DNA of 64,000 nt from positions 1 through 64,000 of the forward strand of contig NZ_JAAFKD010000015.1 of the NCBI RefSeq assembly GCF_013299165.1, in the 5' to 3' direction. This document shows, in pieces, positions 15,334 to 23,498 of this stretch. The notes under the pieces were generated by a model that saw nothing but the letters and a program-made list of their open reading frames with translations, did not search any database and had not been told where the DNA came from. The stretch is from Microcoleus sp. bin38.metabat.b11b12b14.051 (lineage in GTDB: Bacteria; Cyanobacteriota; Cyanobacteriia; Cyanobacteriales; Microcoleaceae). The position numbers were made by a program, and so were the translations under genes. The first letter of the stretch is position 1. Every line of letters starts with the position of its first letter.

Positions 15334-18300
15334 ATGATTGATGTTGGTTCGTTAGTTCGATCGCCCAAAAATGATTTGGGAATCGGAAAAGTCGTTGAGG
15401 TATCGCGCACCGATGCCGTAATCGAATATTTTTGCTCAGTAAAAAACCGTTTCCGCAAAACTGTACCCTTGGGTTTGCTGCAAGAAGCCAGACTTCAGCG
15501 ACAAACTCGCTGCTACCTCTGGAGCACAAGTCACCAAAGGTGGATAATTGGCCGAGTTTATGACTGGGATGAAGATAAGTTAGAGTACGAAATTGACCTC
15601 CCCGACAGCCAAAGTTTGCAAGCGGTGGAAACCGAGCTTTACGTTCGCTGCAATATCCCGATCGCCGATCCGATCGACATTTTAGCAGTCAAAGGTCAAG
15701 AAACCCCGTATTTTCACGATCGCCGCTTGGCATTTGTGCAGTCTGCGATCGAACAGCGCGCCGTCAGCCGCGGTATGACGGGGTTAATCTCTGCGAACAT
15801 AGACCTCTACCCGCACCAGGTTGAAGTCGTGCGGCGCGTCCTAGAAGACCCGATCGTGCGCTATTTGTTGGCAGATGAAGCAGGACTGGGAAAAACCGTA
15901 GAAGCCGGGACAATTCTCCGCCAATTTTTGCTCGACGATCCCAACGGGCGCGCTGTGGTAGTGGTTCCCAAATATTTGCTCGAACAGTGGCGCCAAGAGT
16001 TAGAAAATAAATTCTATTTGTCTCATTTTGCCGATCGAGTGCAGCTTGTGGGCCTTAGCGAAATCAATCAAGTTAGCCGCAACGCTAATCTGGATTTTCT
16101 GATTGTTGATGAAGCGCACGAGCTTGCTGCAATGGCACATTCGAGCGATCGCAACCAGCAACAATCCTTTGAACTCTGTCAGAAACTCGCTGACAAAAGC
16201 AAAAACTTATTGTTATTATCTGCAACGCCAGTCATTGGCCGCGAGCAAGATTTTCTGGCAATGCTGCACTTGCTAGACCCCACAACATACCGTCTTGACG
16301 ATCTCGAAAGTTTTAAAGCACAGGCCCAAAACCGTCAGGAAATCGGTCGCGCGTTGCTGGATTTCCGAGAAACAACACAGCCTGCTGTTTTGCAACAAAA
16401 ACTAGCTGAACTCCGCACTTTGTTGCCGAAAGATGATTATTTGCTGGGGTTGGCAAAGGAGTTAGAAAAATGTTTGAAAATAGCAGAAACTGCCGAACAA
16501 TCTCGCTTAGTTAGAACTATTCGCACTCACGTTAGCGATACCTACCGCCTGCACCGCCGAATGCTCCGCAACCGCCGGGATGCGGTGGAAGATGTGATTT
16601 TCGATCGCGATACTGTTCCGAAAACAGAGTACGATTTGAATGACGAACAGTGGTCTGAAATTCAAGCTGTACTCGATAAATGGCGCGCTGCTGCTCCGAA
16701 ATCTAGCGAATATCAGAGAATTTTTCTGCTGTTTTTCCGCGCTTCCGGTACTTGGCTGAATGTTTTGGAAGCGGTTATCAAAGCTCGGTTGCAGAAAAAA
16801 TCGACTCCAGAGCTCGATCGCGAATTCGGACAAAGCGACACGGCAATTTTGACCAAAACAGCACTGTTTCCCGAAGAAAGGGAACTGCTGGAAACCTTGC
16901 TCAACGCGATAGCAAAGCCCCAAGAAGGACTCGATCGACCGAGTTTGTTACGAATTGCCATTTTGCGATTTTTGGCAGTTGCTTTGAAGGTGCCGCGCGA
17001 GTATCACAGCAATCCTCGCGATTTGCTATCGAGAATTCAACAGCAAATTAAACGACCGATTCCGGGCGAGCGTTTCCCGAAAATTGTGATTTTCACGAGT
17101 TTTACCGCCACTTGTCAAGAGATTGCGGAAAATTTAGCTAAAATCTTTGGTAAAAAGGCGATCGCCAGCCATGACGCGAGCAAGTCTGCGGATAATGTGG
17201 AAGCCAGTCTCAAGCGGTTTAAGACTGAGCCGCACTGTTTTATCTTAGTGTGCGATCGATCGGCAGAAACAGGCGTCAACCTGCAATTTATTGATTGGCT
17301 AGTTCACTTCGATTTACCGTGGTTTCCCAACCAGCTAGAACAAAGACTCAGCAGAGTCGATCGCATTGGTAGCAAAATGGGAGTACAATTTTGTTTGTTT
17401 GCAGGCCCGGATCTGCCGGAGAGTCCCCACGAAGCTTGGTTTCAAGTGTTAAAAGATGGGTTTGATATCTTCAACAAATCTCTAGCCAGCCTTCAGTTTT
17501 ATGCTGACAAAAAACTGCTCCAGCTTGAAGAAAAGTTGTTTCTTGAGGGAGCGAAGGGCTTATCCAGCCAACTAGAATCGATTAAAACAGAAATCGAACA
17601 AGAGAAAATCAAAATAGACGAACAGTATGTTCTCGATGAAATTGATATTCTCGATGACACCGCCTCTCAATATTTTGAATCCCTCGACAACTGCGATGCT
17701 CGCCATAAAGAAATGCAGCGGGCGACGGAAGGTTGGATCTGTCAAGCTCTCCACTTCCAACAAATCGAACACCCTAGTATATCGGGGTTGATGCGCTATC
17801 AACCTACTCAAAAAACATTGATTCCCTCGAACGATTTGAGAACTCGATTGATTCCTTATTGTCAGCAGTACGGTAGCTACAACCGCCGCATTGCTCATCA
17901 ACATACGGATGTCGTTCTTTACCGAACAGGAGAGGGATTAATCGATGCACTGGGCGCTTATGTTCGCTGGGACGATCGGGGTCAAGCTTTTGCAATGTGG
18001 CGTCATGATGAAAGCTGGGATGCTGCGGAAGGTAAGGAGTGGTTCGGCTTCCAATTTAATTATTCTATCCAGACTGATGTGCAGCCTGCGGCTGAAGTTT
18101 TGCAAGCACAAAATATCGACAATTACAACTTGAAAGCTTTGCAGCGGCGCGTTGATGCTCTGTTTCTGCCAACTTTTGAAACGGTGTATGTAGACGCTCG
18201 CAGCGAACAGATGTCTCTGGTTGAAGATGCGGAACTTATGAATATTTTGCAGCGGGCTTACAAGGGAAAAGGCGGCCCGAATCGGGATTACAATTTGTCG

Positions 18301-18669
18301 AAAAATCGCACTTCGTTGATTGACAGTTTTGTCGATCCGCTGGATTGGGATGATTTTTGTCAAAAGGGGCGGCTAGTATCTGAGGAATTGCTGCGCGGGC
18401 GTCAGGCTTTTGGGGAAATCTGCAATAGTTCCGCTGTCAGTGCTGCTATTCAACTCGAAAACCGGGTGAATCAATTGCAATTACGTTTGAACCGACTTTC
18501 TAAATCGGAACAGCTTTTAGAATCTGTTTTGGCTGAGGAAATAAGTACGGAAAGTGCGTTAAATCAAGCGGTTTTAGCGGGAATTCGCCGCCCGCACCTG
18601 ACTCTTGAGTCGGTGGGATTTATTGTGATTTCTGGGCGCGCTCCTGTGAAAGCTGAGGATGAGGGATAA
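15334..18669 (+). CDS. SNF2-family helicase, DpdE-like
   Basis: 1111 residues from ATG 15334 (MIDVGSLVRSPKN); an earlier ATG at 15253 falls in repeat DNA. An N-terminal ~150-residue beta domain precedes a superfamily 2 ATPase core with LADEAGLGKTVEAG (Walker A), VDEAHELA (motif II), LLSATPV (motif III), and in the second lobe GVNLQFIDWLVHFDLPWF plus QRLSRVDRIG (motif VI). A ~350-residue C-terminal region with coiled coil follows. The N-terminal domain and overall layout resemble DpdE, the SNF2 protein of the Dpd system that inserts 7-deazaguanine into DNA. No other dpd gene lies in the window, so the role here is open; a solitary RapA/HepA-like remodelling ATPase is the alternative. Confidence 0.7.
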   Translation: MIDVGSLVRSPKNDLGIGKVVEVSRTDAVIEYFCSVKNRFRKTVPLGLLQEARLQRQTRCYLWSTSHQRWIIGRVYDWDEDKLEYEIDLPDSQSLQAVETELYVRCNIPIADPIDILAVKGQETPYFHDRRLAFVQSAIEQRAVSRGMTGLISANIDLYPHQVEVVRRVLEDPIVRYLLADEAGLGKTVEAGTILRQFLLDDPNGRAVVVVPKYLLEQWRQELENKFYLSHFADRVQLVGLSEINQVSRNANLDFLIVDEAHELAAMAHSSDRNQQQSFELCQKLADKSKNLLLLSATPVIGREQDFLAMLHLLDPTTYRLDDLESFKAQAQNRQEIGRALLDFRETTQPAVLQQKLAELRTLLPKDDYLLGLAKELEKCLKIAETAEQSRLVRTIRTHVSDTYRLHRRMLRNRRDAVEDVIFDRDTVPKTEYDLNDEQWSEIQAVLDKWRAAAPKSSEYQRIFLLFFRASGTWLNVLEAVIKARLQKKSTPELDREFGQSDTAILTKTALFPEERELLETLLNAIAKPQEGLDRPSLLRIAILRFLAVALKVPREYHSNPRDLLSRIQQQIKRPIPGERFPKIVIFTSFTATCQEIAENLAKIFGKKAIASHDASKSADNVEASLKRFKTEPHCFILVCDRSAETGVNLQFIDWLVHFDLPWFPNQLEQRLSRVDRIGSKMGVQFCLFAGPDLPESPHEAWFQVLKDGFDIFNKSLASLQFYADKKLLQLEEKLFLEGAKGLSSQLESIKTEIEQEKIKIDEQYVLDEIDILDDTASQYFESLDNCDARHKEMQRATEGWICQALHFQQIEHPSISGLMRYQPTQKTLIPSNDLRTRLIPYCQQYGSYNRRIAHQHTDVVLYRTGEGLIDALGAYVRWDDRGQAFAMWRHDESWDAAEGKEWFGFQFNYSIQTDVQPAAEVLQAQNIDNYNLKALQRRVDALFLPTFETVYVDARSEQMSLVEDAELMNILQRAYKGKGGPNRDYNLSKNRTSLIDSFVDPLDWDDFCQKGRLVSEELLRGRQAFGEICNSSAVSAAIQLENRVNQLQLRLNRLSKSEQLLESVLAEEISTESALNQAVLAGIRRPHLTLESVGFIVISGRAPVKAEDEG

Positions 18670-19391
18670 TCTCAAATCTGCTTAATTGTACGCAGTAATT
18701 TTAGACAATTGGAGGACACAGCAGTGCTGTGTCCCTACAAGGGGTTGTACGTGCAGCGCGCATCGCTGGCTACACATACAGCCCATTCCCAGTAAGTGAA
18801 GTACAGATCGAGCCGAGGTTGGGATGCGCTGTCATCCGCGGATTAATCGATCGGCTGTATTTGATAAAAGTGGAATGGGCTGTATTTAATTTATGATGAG
18901 AAATACATTTTGTCAGGCAAAAGTTATTAACCAGTAAATGCGTATATTTTTCGTTTAATTTCAGATATATTTTGCATTTAATATCAATTCAAAAATGCCT
19001 ACTAATTACTAATTTCTGCAACTTATTGAGCGGATACCAAAACCAGAAAAAGTACGCGCGATCGAAGCTATCCCTCTTCCTGAATCGCTCACCGCCCGTG
19101 AAAAATTTGTCAAGGGATCTCGAAATTTGAATATCAAAAATTGCGAGATCCCTTCCCTGAGAAAAAGTCGTCAAGGGATCTCAACTATTGGAAGATGTCA
19201 AAAGTGCGTTAGCGAAGCCCTCGAACGAGGATCGCCCGCCGCCTGTGAAAAAGTTGTCAATGGATATCGACGTTTCGATACCAAAAGATCACTAGCGCCA
19301 TCTTTTGATAGCGAAAGATGTTGAATGACGAAATGTGATATTTTGTGTTATTATGCCTATAGTAGTTGACTGAAATAGGTGACTCAACATC
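18670..19391. other. Intergenic region with palindromes and HIP1-type repeats
   Basis: No gene is seen. It holds the palindrome GGACACAGCAGTGCTGTGTCC (about 18712-18732), a pair of inverted GCCCATTCC/GGAATGGGC segments, and from about 19080 the first copies of the repeat family that separates the TA modules (ATC-rich GGGATCTCGA...TTCCCTGAGAAAAAG). Confidence 0.7.
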
Positions 19392-19646
19392 ATGAATATA
19401 TCCTTAACTCCTGAATTAGAGCAATTTGTTCAGTCAACAGTCAAAAATGGTAGATATTCATCCGCTTCAGAAGTTATACTGGCTGCATTACGATTGCTAA
19501 AAGAACGGGAAGTTTTAGTAGTTTTGAATCCGAGTTCGTCTGAGGTAGAGCAGAAATCCAGTTATGACTTTTCTGATTTGGTGGGACGATTAACTTGGCG
19601 GGGAGATGCGGTAATAATGCAGAGGAATCTACGCGATGAATGGTAA
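19392..19646 (+). CDS. Antitoxin with ParD-like N-terminus and VapB-type tail
   Basis: 84 residues. Residues 1-38 are a ParD-type ribbon-helix-helix (MNISLTPELEQFVQSTVKNG, then YSSASEVILAALRLL). The C-terminus (YDFSDLVGRLTWRGDAVIMQ, RNLRDEW) is instead the tail usually found on antitoxins paired with PIN-domain toxins. It overlaps the following PIN gene by 11 bases. It should bind its own promoter as a dimer and cover the toxin with its tail. The mix of modules suggests recombination between antitoxin families. The toxin partner is broken, so the antitoxin may now be orphaned or protect against a homologous toxin elsewhere. Confidence 0.75.
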   Translation: MNISLTPELEQFVQSTVKNGRYSSASEVILAALRLLKEREVLVVLNPSSSEVEQKSSYDFSDLVGRLTWRGDAVIMQRNLRDEW

Positions 19647-20014
19647 TCGCTATGTGTTAGATACAAATGCTATCGTGGCTCTGCTTCAAGGAAATATTCA
19701 ACGATTGAGAATTACTTAAAGATGCTGAGTGGCTGGGAGTTTCAGTTATTAGTCAAATTGAGTTTTTAGTGTTTCCTGGGCTAACTCAAGACGATCGTCA
19801 GATTTTTGAGCAGTTTCTGCAACGAGTGGAGGTTCTTGGTTTAGCGGCGATTGATGCTGTTTTGATAGATAAAATTATTGAAATTCGCCAGCAATATCGC
19901 TTGAAACTACCGGATGCGGTTATTGCGGCAATCGCAATCCAAAATTCAGCAAATTTGGTGACGGCCGATCGAGAGTTTGCTAAGGTAACAAGTTTAACTG
20001 TAATTAATTGGTAG
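19636..20014 (+). pseudogene. PIN-domain (VapC-type) toxin, frameshifted
   Basis: The ATG at 19636 starts MNGNRYVLDTNAIVALLQGN, the first acidic motif of a PIN ribonuclease (LDTN). After codon 23 the frame hits a stop (TAA 19717-19719). Removing one A at about 19708 restores QRLELLKDAEWLGVSVISQI and continuous reading to 20014, including the later acidic residues (DAVLIDKIIEIR, LPDAVIAAIA, VTADREF). One inserted base therefore inactivates an otherwise intact toxin of about 125 residues. Known family members cleave tRNA or rRNA. Loss of the toxin with the antitoxin kept is a common route of TA decay. Confidence 0.85.
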
Positions 20015-20034
20015 CGATCGCCCTTTCTGGAAAA

Positions 20035-20360
20035 CAAGACTCAAGGGATCTCGACCTTTCGATACCAAAAAAGCTATCGCCCGTCTAAGAGTGAAAAAGT
20101 TGTAAATGGCGATCGACTATTGCAAGAGACCAAAAGTGCGATCGCCTTTCCCTGAGAAAAAGTTGTTAAGAGCGATCGACTATTGCAAGATGTCAAAAAG
20201 AGCGAGATCCCGTCTAAGAGTGAAAAAATTGTCAAGGGCGATCGACTATTGCAAGATGCAAAAAGAGCGAGATCCCGTCTAAGAGTGAAAAAGTTGTAAA
20301 GGGATCTCAACTATTGCAAGATACCAAAAGTGCGAGATCCCGTCTAAGAGTGAAAACCGT
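20035..20360. repeat. HIP1-containing repeat array between modules
   Basis: About five units of 60-68 bp. Each combines GGGCGATCGACTATTGCAAG, an AT-rich TGTCAAAAAGAG segment and TCTAAGAGTGAAAAAGTTGT or TTCCCTGAGAAAAAG. GCGATCG and GGGATCTC alternate as variants of the same core. The same family recurs at 19080-19340, 21060-21175, 21795-21840, 22487-22590 and 23260-23485, always between the small gene modules of this island. Confidence 0.85.
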
Positions 20361-20496
20361 CGCTATAATTAAGATAGATCGCGTTTCCCTATTTTTATCA
20401 AGGTAGTCTAGTTTCCCTTCGTTAACGGTAAATTAAATCAAAAGTGAATCACAATTAGATTTACAATGATTAAGCAGCTATGAGGAACGTGGAAAT

Positions 20497-20841
20497 ATGG
20501 CAAAATTTCCCAATGAACTTGCGGAAATCATCTGGAATTTAAAACGTCAGTTACTAGATATTATTGATGCAGCAACAACAGCAGAATTGACCTTGTTTGA
20601 ACTATTTGGAGAAACGAATGACACGATCCCATTTTTGGATGAACTCAAAAGCGTGGCTGAACGTGCTGCACCTTGGTTTTCGCGGTTGTCTAATTTTCAG
20701 TTACGCATAGCTGAGTCTCAACCCACGATTCCGCCTGATATGCTAAACTTAGTAAACCAATCTATTGAACGCATCCAAAGGGAAATTCCGGCAATGGAAC
20801 GGAGTATTCAAGAAGTGAAAACGGAGTGGAACTTGCCATGA
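20497..20841 (+). CDS. Hypothetical helical protein of small two-gene module
   Basis: 114 residues, predicted almost entirely helical, with no recognised domain and no membrane segment. It contains amphipathic stretches (FPNELAEIIWNLKRQLLDII) and a Pro-rich turn before a C-terminal helix with many Glu, Arg and Gln. The stop overlaps the next ATG by four bases (ATGA). It sits in an island of toxin-antitoxin pairs and has the same two-gene, repeat-bounded layout, so it may be half of an unrecognised TA-like pair. The sequence alone cannot say which half. Confidence 0.55.
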   Translation: MAKFPNELAEIIWNLKRQLLDIIDAATTAELTLFELFGETNDTIPFLDELKSVAERAAPWFSRLSNFQLRIAESQPTIPPDMLNLVNQSIERIQREIPAMERSIQEVKTEWNLP

Positions 20842-21053
20842 CTAGCCAACCCCACATTCCCGATCCAGAAACAGCTAAGAGATTATTGGCATCTTTGCGC
20901 CACAGTCGTTTAGCGATGGAAGCTGCTACGCTGGAATTAGAAGATATCACGATGCAGTTAGAAAATAATAACAGGCAAAAGCGTTTGGTACGCTTGAGAC
21001 AGTCGATTAAGGATGCTGAAGCAGAGTCAAGTTTTTTGCAGTCAACTAGATAA
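20838..21053 (+). CDS. Small coiled-coil hypothetical protein
   Basis: 71 residues from ATG 20838 (a GTG four codons earlier is possible). It is helical with heptad-like spacing (ETAKRLLASLRHSRLAMEAA, LELEDITMQLENNNRQKRLV), consistent with a short coiled coil. It overlaps the stop of 20497-20841 by four bases, so both products are probably made together and may bind each other. Function unknown. Repeats of the island's common family follow directly. Confidence 0.55.
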   Translation: MTSQPHIPDPETAKRLLASLRHSRLAMEAATLELEDITMQLENNNRQKRLVRLRQSIKDAEAESSFLQSTR

Positions 21054-21228
21054 TAGATTGTGCGGAAAGTGCGATCGACCTTTTGATGTCAAAAAGAGCG
21101 ATCGCCCTTCCCTGAGAAAAAGTCGTAAAGGGCGATCGACTATTGCAAGATGCTAAAAGTGCGATCGATCCTAATCTCAAAGATGCTATCATAGATGAAC
21201 AGTTACTATGTCTTTATGGGTAAATGAC

Positions 21229-21423
21229 ATGAACGCTAAAGAATTGCTCCTTAAAGAAGTGGATAATATTCCAGAATTTATATTAGAAGAAGTTTGGGAT
21301 TTTCTGCAATTTCTAAAAGTAAAATATGATAAAAATAAGTTAGAATCAAGCCTGCTCAGTGAATCGGCTTTGCAAAAAGACTGGTTAAAGTCAGAGGAGG
21401 ATGAAGCATGGCAGAATTTGTAA
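21229..21423 (+). CDS. DUF2281-like antitoxin
   Basis: 64 residues from the ATG at 21229; an upstream in-frame ATG at 21208 is possible. The sequence MNAKELLLKEVDNIPEFILE followed by EVWDFLQFLK is the typical start of DUF2281/VapB-like antitoxins: an N-terminal helical region of the form 'E-hh-E-[VI]-hDF'. The C-terminal part is charged and ends DEAWQNL. It overlaps the MazF-type gene by 16 bases, the standard antitoxin-toxin coupling. It would neutralise that toxin. The pairing of DUF2281 with a MazF/PemK toxin rather than PIN is common enough in cyanobacteria not to be remarkable. Confidence 0.75.
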   Translation: MNAKELLLKEVDNIPEFILEEVWDFLQFLKVKYDKNKLESSLLSESALQKDWLKSEEDEAWQNL

Positions 21424-21740
21424 AAGGTGATGTGGTAGTTGTTCCATTCCCATTTTCAGATTTAACACAAGCCAAGCGCCGACCGGCTTTGGTTATAGCA
21501 ACTTTGACAGGAGACGATCTAATTCTTTGTCAAATTACTAGCCAGAGAATCGCCGATCGCTATGCTATCACTCTGGAAAGTAGTGATTTCAGCGAGGGCG
21601 GACTTAACCAAATTAGCAATATTAGACCTAATCGCTTGTTTACGGCTGACCGAGAAATTATACTTTATAAAGCTGGTAAGCTTAAGCCTGAGAAGTTGAA
21701 CGAGGCGATCGCTAAAATCGTTGAAATTATTCAGCAGTAA
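21408..21740 (+). CDS. mazF: MazF/PemK-family endoribonuclease toxin
   Basis: 110 residues, full length for the family. Residues 5-30 show the MazF start KGDVVVVPFPFSDLTQAKRR followed by PALVIA. The central DDLILCQITSQ contains the conserved Gln-Ile-Thr-Ser with the catalytic Thr. The C-terminus NIRPNRLFTADREIILYKAG is also typical. These toxins cut mRNA or other RNA at short sequences to arrest growth. All key residues (Arg in KRRPA, Thr/Ser in ITS) are visible, so it is probably active. The antitoxin gene overlaps its start. Confidence 0.9.
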   Translation: MAEFVKGDVVVVPFPFSDLTQAKRRPALVIATLTGDDLILCQITSQRIADRYAITLESSDFSEGGLNQISNIRPNRLFTADREIILYKAGKLKPEKLNEAIAKIVEIIQQ

Positions 21741-21908
21741 TTCTCTATTGTCAAGCGTTCCGTCTGTTCAAAATGCTGTTTGACTAGATTGTGTTGTGCG
21801 ATCGACCTTTCGATGCTAAAAGTGCGATCGCTGGAAATCCGCTCTAAAATGTCATTGTGCTCTTACCTCGGCTACAATAATCCTCATACCGTCGTCTAGA
21901 GAAGCTTT

Positions 21909-22157
21909 ATGCCAGAAGTTGCACGATTTTACGGAATTATCATCAAAATTTTCTTTGGGGATCACCCACCTCCTCATTTTCACGCAGTTTACGGTGAGTA
22001 CAATGCTTTGATCGGCATTGAGTCTTTAGACATTATTGAAGGAGATTTACCGAATCGGGCCCAAAAGCTGGTATTAGAATGGGCTGCGTTGTACCAGAAA
22101 GAACTGCTGGATATGTGGAATAGCCAAGAATTTAGTAAACTTCCACCGTTAAAATAA
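21909..22157 (+). CDS. DUF4160 protein (TA-like module, first gene)
   Basis: 82 residues. The pattern MPEVARFYGIIIKIFFGDHP followed by PPHFHAVYGEY is the signature of DUF4160: a short strand pair, then H-x-PPHFHA. The C-terminus has LVLEWAALYQKELLDMWN. This family is regularly followed by a DUF2442 gene, as here (12 bases apart), and the pair is viewed as a likely toxin-antitoxin or regulatory system. Biochemical roles are not settled. It is bounded by the island's HIP1 repeats like its neighbours. Confidence 0.8.
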   Translation: MPEVARFYGIIIKIFFGDHPPPHFHAVYGEYNALIGIESLDIIEGDLPNRAQKLVLEWAALYQKELLDMWNSQEFSKLPPLK

Positions 22158-22169
22158 CTGTGATTTTTT

Positions 22170-22466
22170 ATGAAACCTGAGCGCATTGTTTCGGCTAAAG
22201 CTATTGATGATAATACCTTGATGGTTAAGTTTACTAATCTTCAAATCCGCAAATATGATATTTCTAAATTATTAGACAATCCCATGTTTGCTCCGTTATG
22301 CAATCCTGCATTTTTCAGGAGTTTTAGAGTTGAACCGGGTGGTTTTGGACTGATTTGGAATGAGGACATCGATCTCAGTGAGTATGAACTTTGGCAGAAT
22401 GGAATCAGTTTGACTGATGAGGAAATTGAGCGATACATTGAATCTATACATCGTGTTGCTCACTGA
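22170..22466 (+). CDS. DUF2442 protein (TA-like module, second gene)
   Basis: 98 residues. KAIDDNTLMVKFTNLQIRKY is followed by DISKLLDNPMFAPL and FGLIWNEDIDLSEYELWQNG, the standard DUF2442 pattern, in which a small alpha/beta domain ends with the 'W-x-x-DIDL-x-x-[DE]-x-L-[YW]' motif. It starts 12 bases after the DUF4160 gene and is therefore probably co-transcribed. DUF2442 proteins are suggested to act as the antitoxin or DNA-binding half; no helix-turn-helix is apparent here. The C-terminal extension (SLTDEEIERYIESIHRVAH) is helical. Confidence 0.8.
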   Translation: MKPERIVSAKAIDDNTLMVKFTNLQIRKYDISKLLDNPMFAPLCNPAFFRSFRVEPGGFGLIWNEDIDLSEYELWQNGISLTDEEIERYIESIHRVAH

Positions 22467-22671
22467 GAAACAATGCCTGATACTGTTAGGCGATCGACCT
22501 TTCCATGTCAAAAAGAGCGATCCCGCCGCCTGTAAAAAGTAGTCAAGGGATCTCGACCTTTCGATGTCAAAAAGAGCGATCGCCTTACCTAGCTTAGCTT
22601 AAACAGCAGTTGACAAAAAATGACAATATTTGCCATAATTGAATAGTTAGAGATGTAAAGGTTTACAAACT

Positions 22672-22929
22672 ATGACAACACTCAACATCTCGCTGCCCGA
22701 ATCGATGCGGGAATTTATCAGCGAACAGGTTGCCAAAGGTGGGTACAGTACCACCAGCGAATATATCCGACACTTGATTCGCCAAGAATTAGAACGAGTG
22801 GCAAAAATACAACTTGAGACATTACTATTGGAAGGGTTAGATAGTGGTGAATCTATTGAGATAACGGATGAGTGGTGGGAACAAAAACGCAGTGAACTTG
22901 TTGAAAAAGTTCGCAAACAAAAGACATGA
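22672..22929 (+). CDS. parD: ParD-family antitoxin
   Basis: 85 residues. MTTLNISLPESMREFISEQV and YSTTSEYIRHLIRQEL form the ribbon-helix-helix DNA-binding domain of ParD. The C-terminal region (IEITDEWWEQKRSELVEKVR) is the toxin-binding tail. It overlaps the ParE gene by four bases (ATGA). It should repress its own promoter together with ParE. Putative promoter elements upstream (TTGACAAAAAATGACAATAT at 22610-22629) resemble a -35 start, but the -10 is not certain. Confidence 0.9.
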   Translation: MTTLNISLPESMREFISEQVAKGGYSTTSEYIRHLIRQELERVAKIQLETLLLEGLDSGESIEITDEWWEQKRSELVEKVRKQKT

Positions 22930-23246
22930 CCAGACGAATTGTAATTAGACCAAGGGCTAGTGTTGACCTTGATGAACAGTTTGCTTATATCGCTGGAAAT
23001 AATTTTGATGCTGCATTGAAATTCTTTGATGCGGCAAGGCAAACTTTCTCACAATTAGCACAAATGCCTGGTATTGGTAGCCTTTATAATATTGAAAATC
23101 AGCGTCTGGTTGGTTTGCGGAAGTGGGCTGTCAGGGGATTTGACAAGCATCTAATTTTTTATGTAGAAAGGGATGAATGTATTGAGATTGTAAGGCTACT
23201 TCATGCTGCTCGCGATATTCCAGAGATTTTAGGAGAGGAAGAATAG
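22926..23246 (+). CDS. parE: ParE/RelE-superfamily toxin
   Basis: 106 residues, full length. The pattern RRIVIRPRASVDLDEQFAYI is the ParE start (paired strands, then a helix). The helix pair with ALKFFDAARQTFSQLAQMPG and the C-terminal strands KHLIFYVERDECIEIVRLLH followed by AARD are characteristic. ParE toxins poison DNA gyrase rather than cutting RNA. All core elements are present, so it is probably functional. The stop is followed within 15 bases by the island's HIP1 repeats. Confidence 0.9.
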   Translation: MTRRIVIRPRASVDLDEQFAYIAGNNFDAALKFFDAARQTFSQLAQMPGIGSLYNIENQRLVGLRKWAVRGFDKHLIFYVERDECIEIVRLLHAARDIPEILGEEE

Positions 23247-23259
23247 TTATTAGAAATTG

Positions 23260-23485
23260 CGATCGACCTTTCGATGCCAAAAAGAGCGATCGCCCTTGGC
23301 GCGTGAAAAAGTCGTAAAGGGCGATCGACTATTGCAAGATGTCAAAAGTGCGATCGCCCTTCCCTGAGAAACAGGAGTTAAGGGCGATCGACCTTTCGAT
23401 GTCAAAAAGAGCGATCGTCCTTCCCTGAGAAAAAGTTGTCAAGGGATCTCGACCTTTCGATGTCAAAAAGTGCGATCAACCGCTA
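23260..23485. repeat. HIP1-containing repeat array, right edge of TA island
   Basis: Four units with TGCGATCGACCTTTCGATGT, CAAAAAGAGCGATCG and TTCCCTGAGAAA blocks. They belong to the same family as at 20035-20360. The array closes the island against the downstream peptidase gene. Confidence 0.85.
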
Positions 23486-23498
23486 GATGATATCATCT

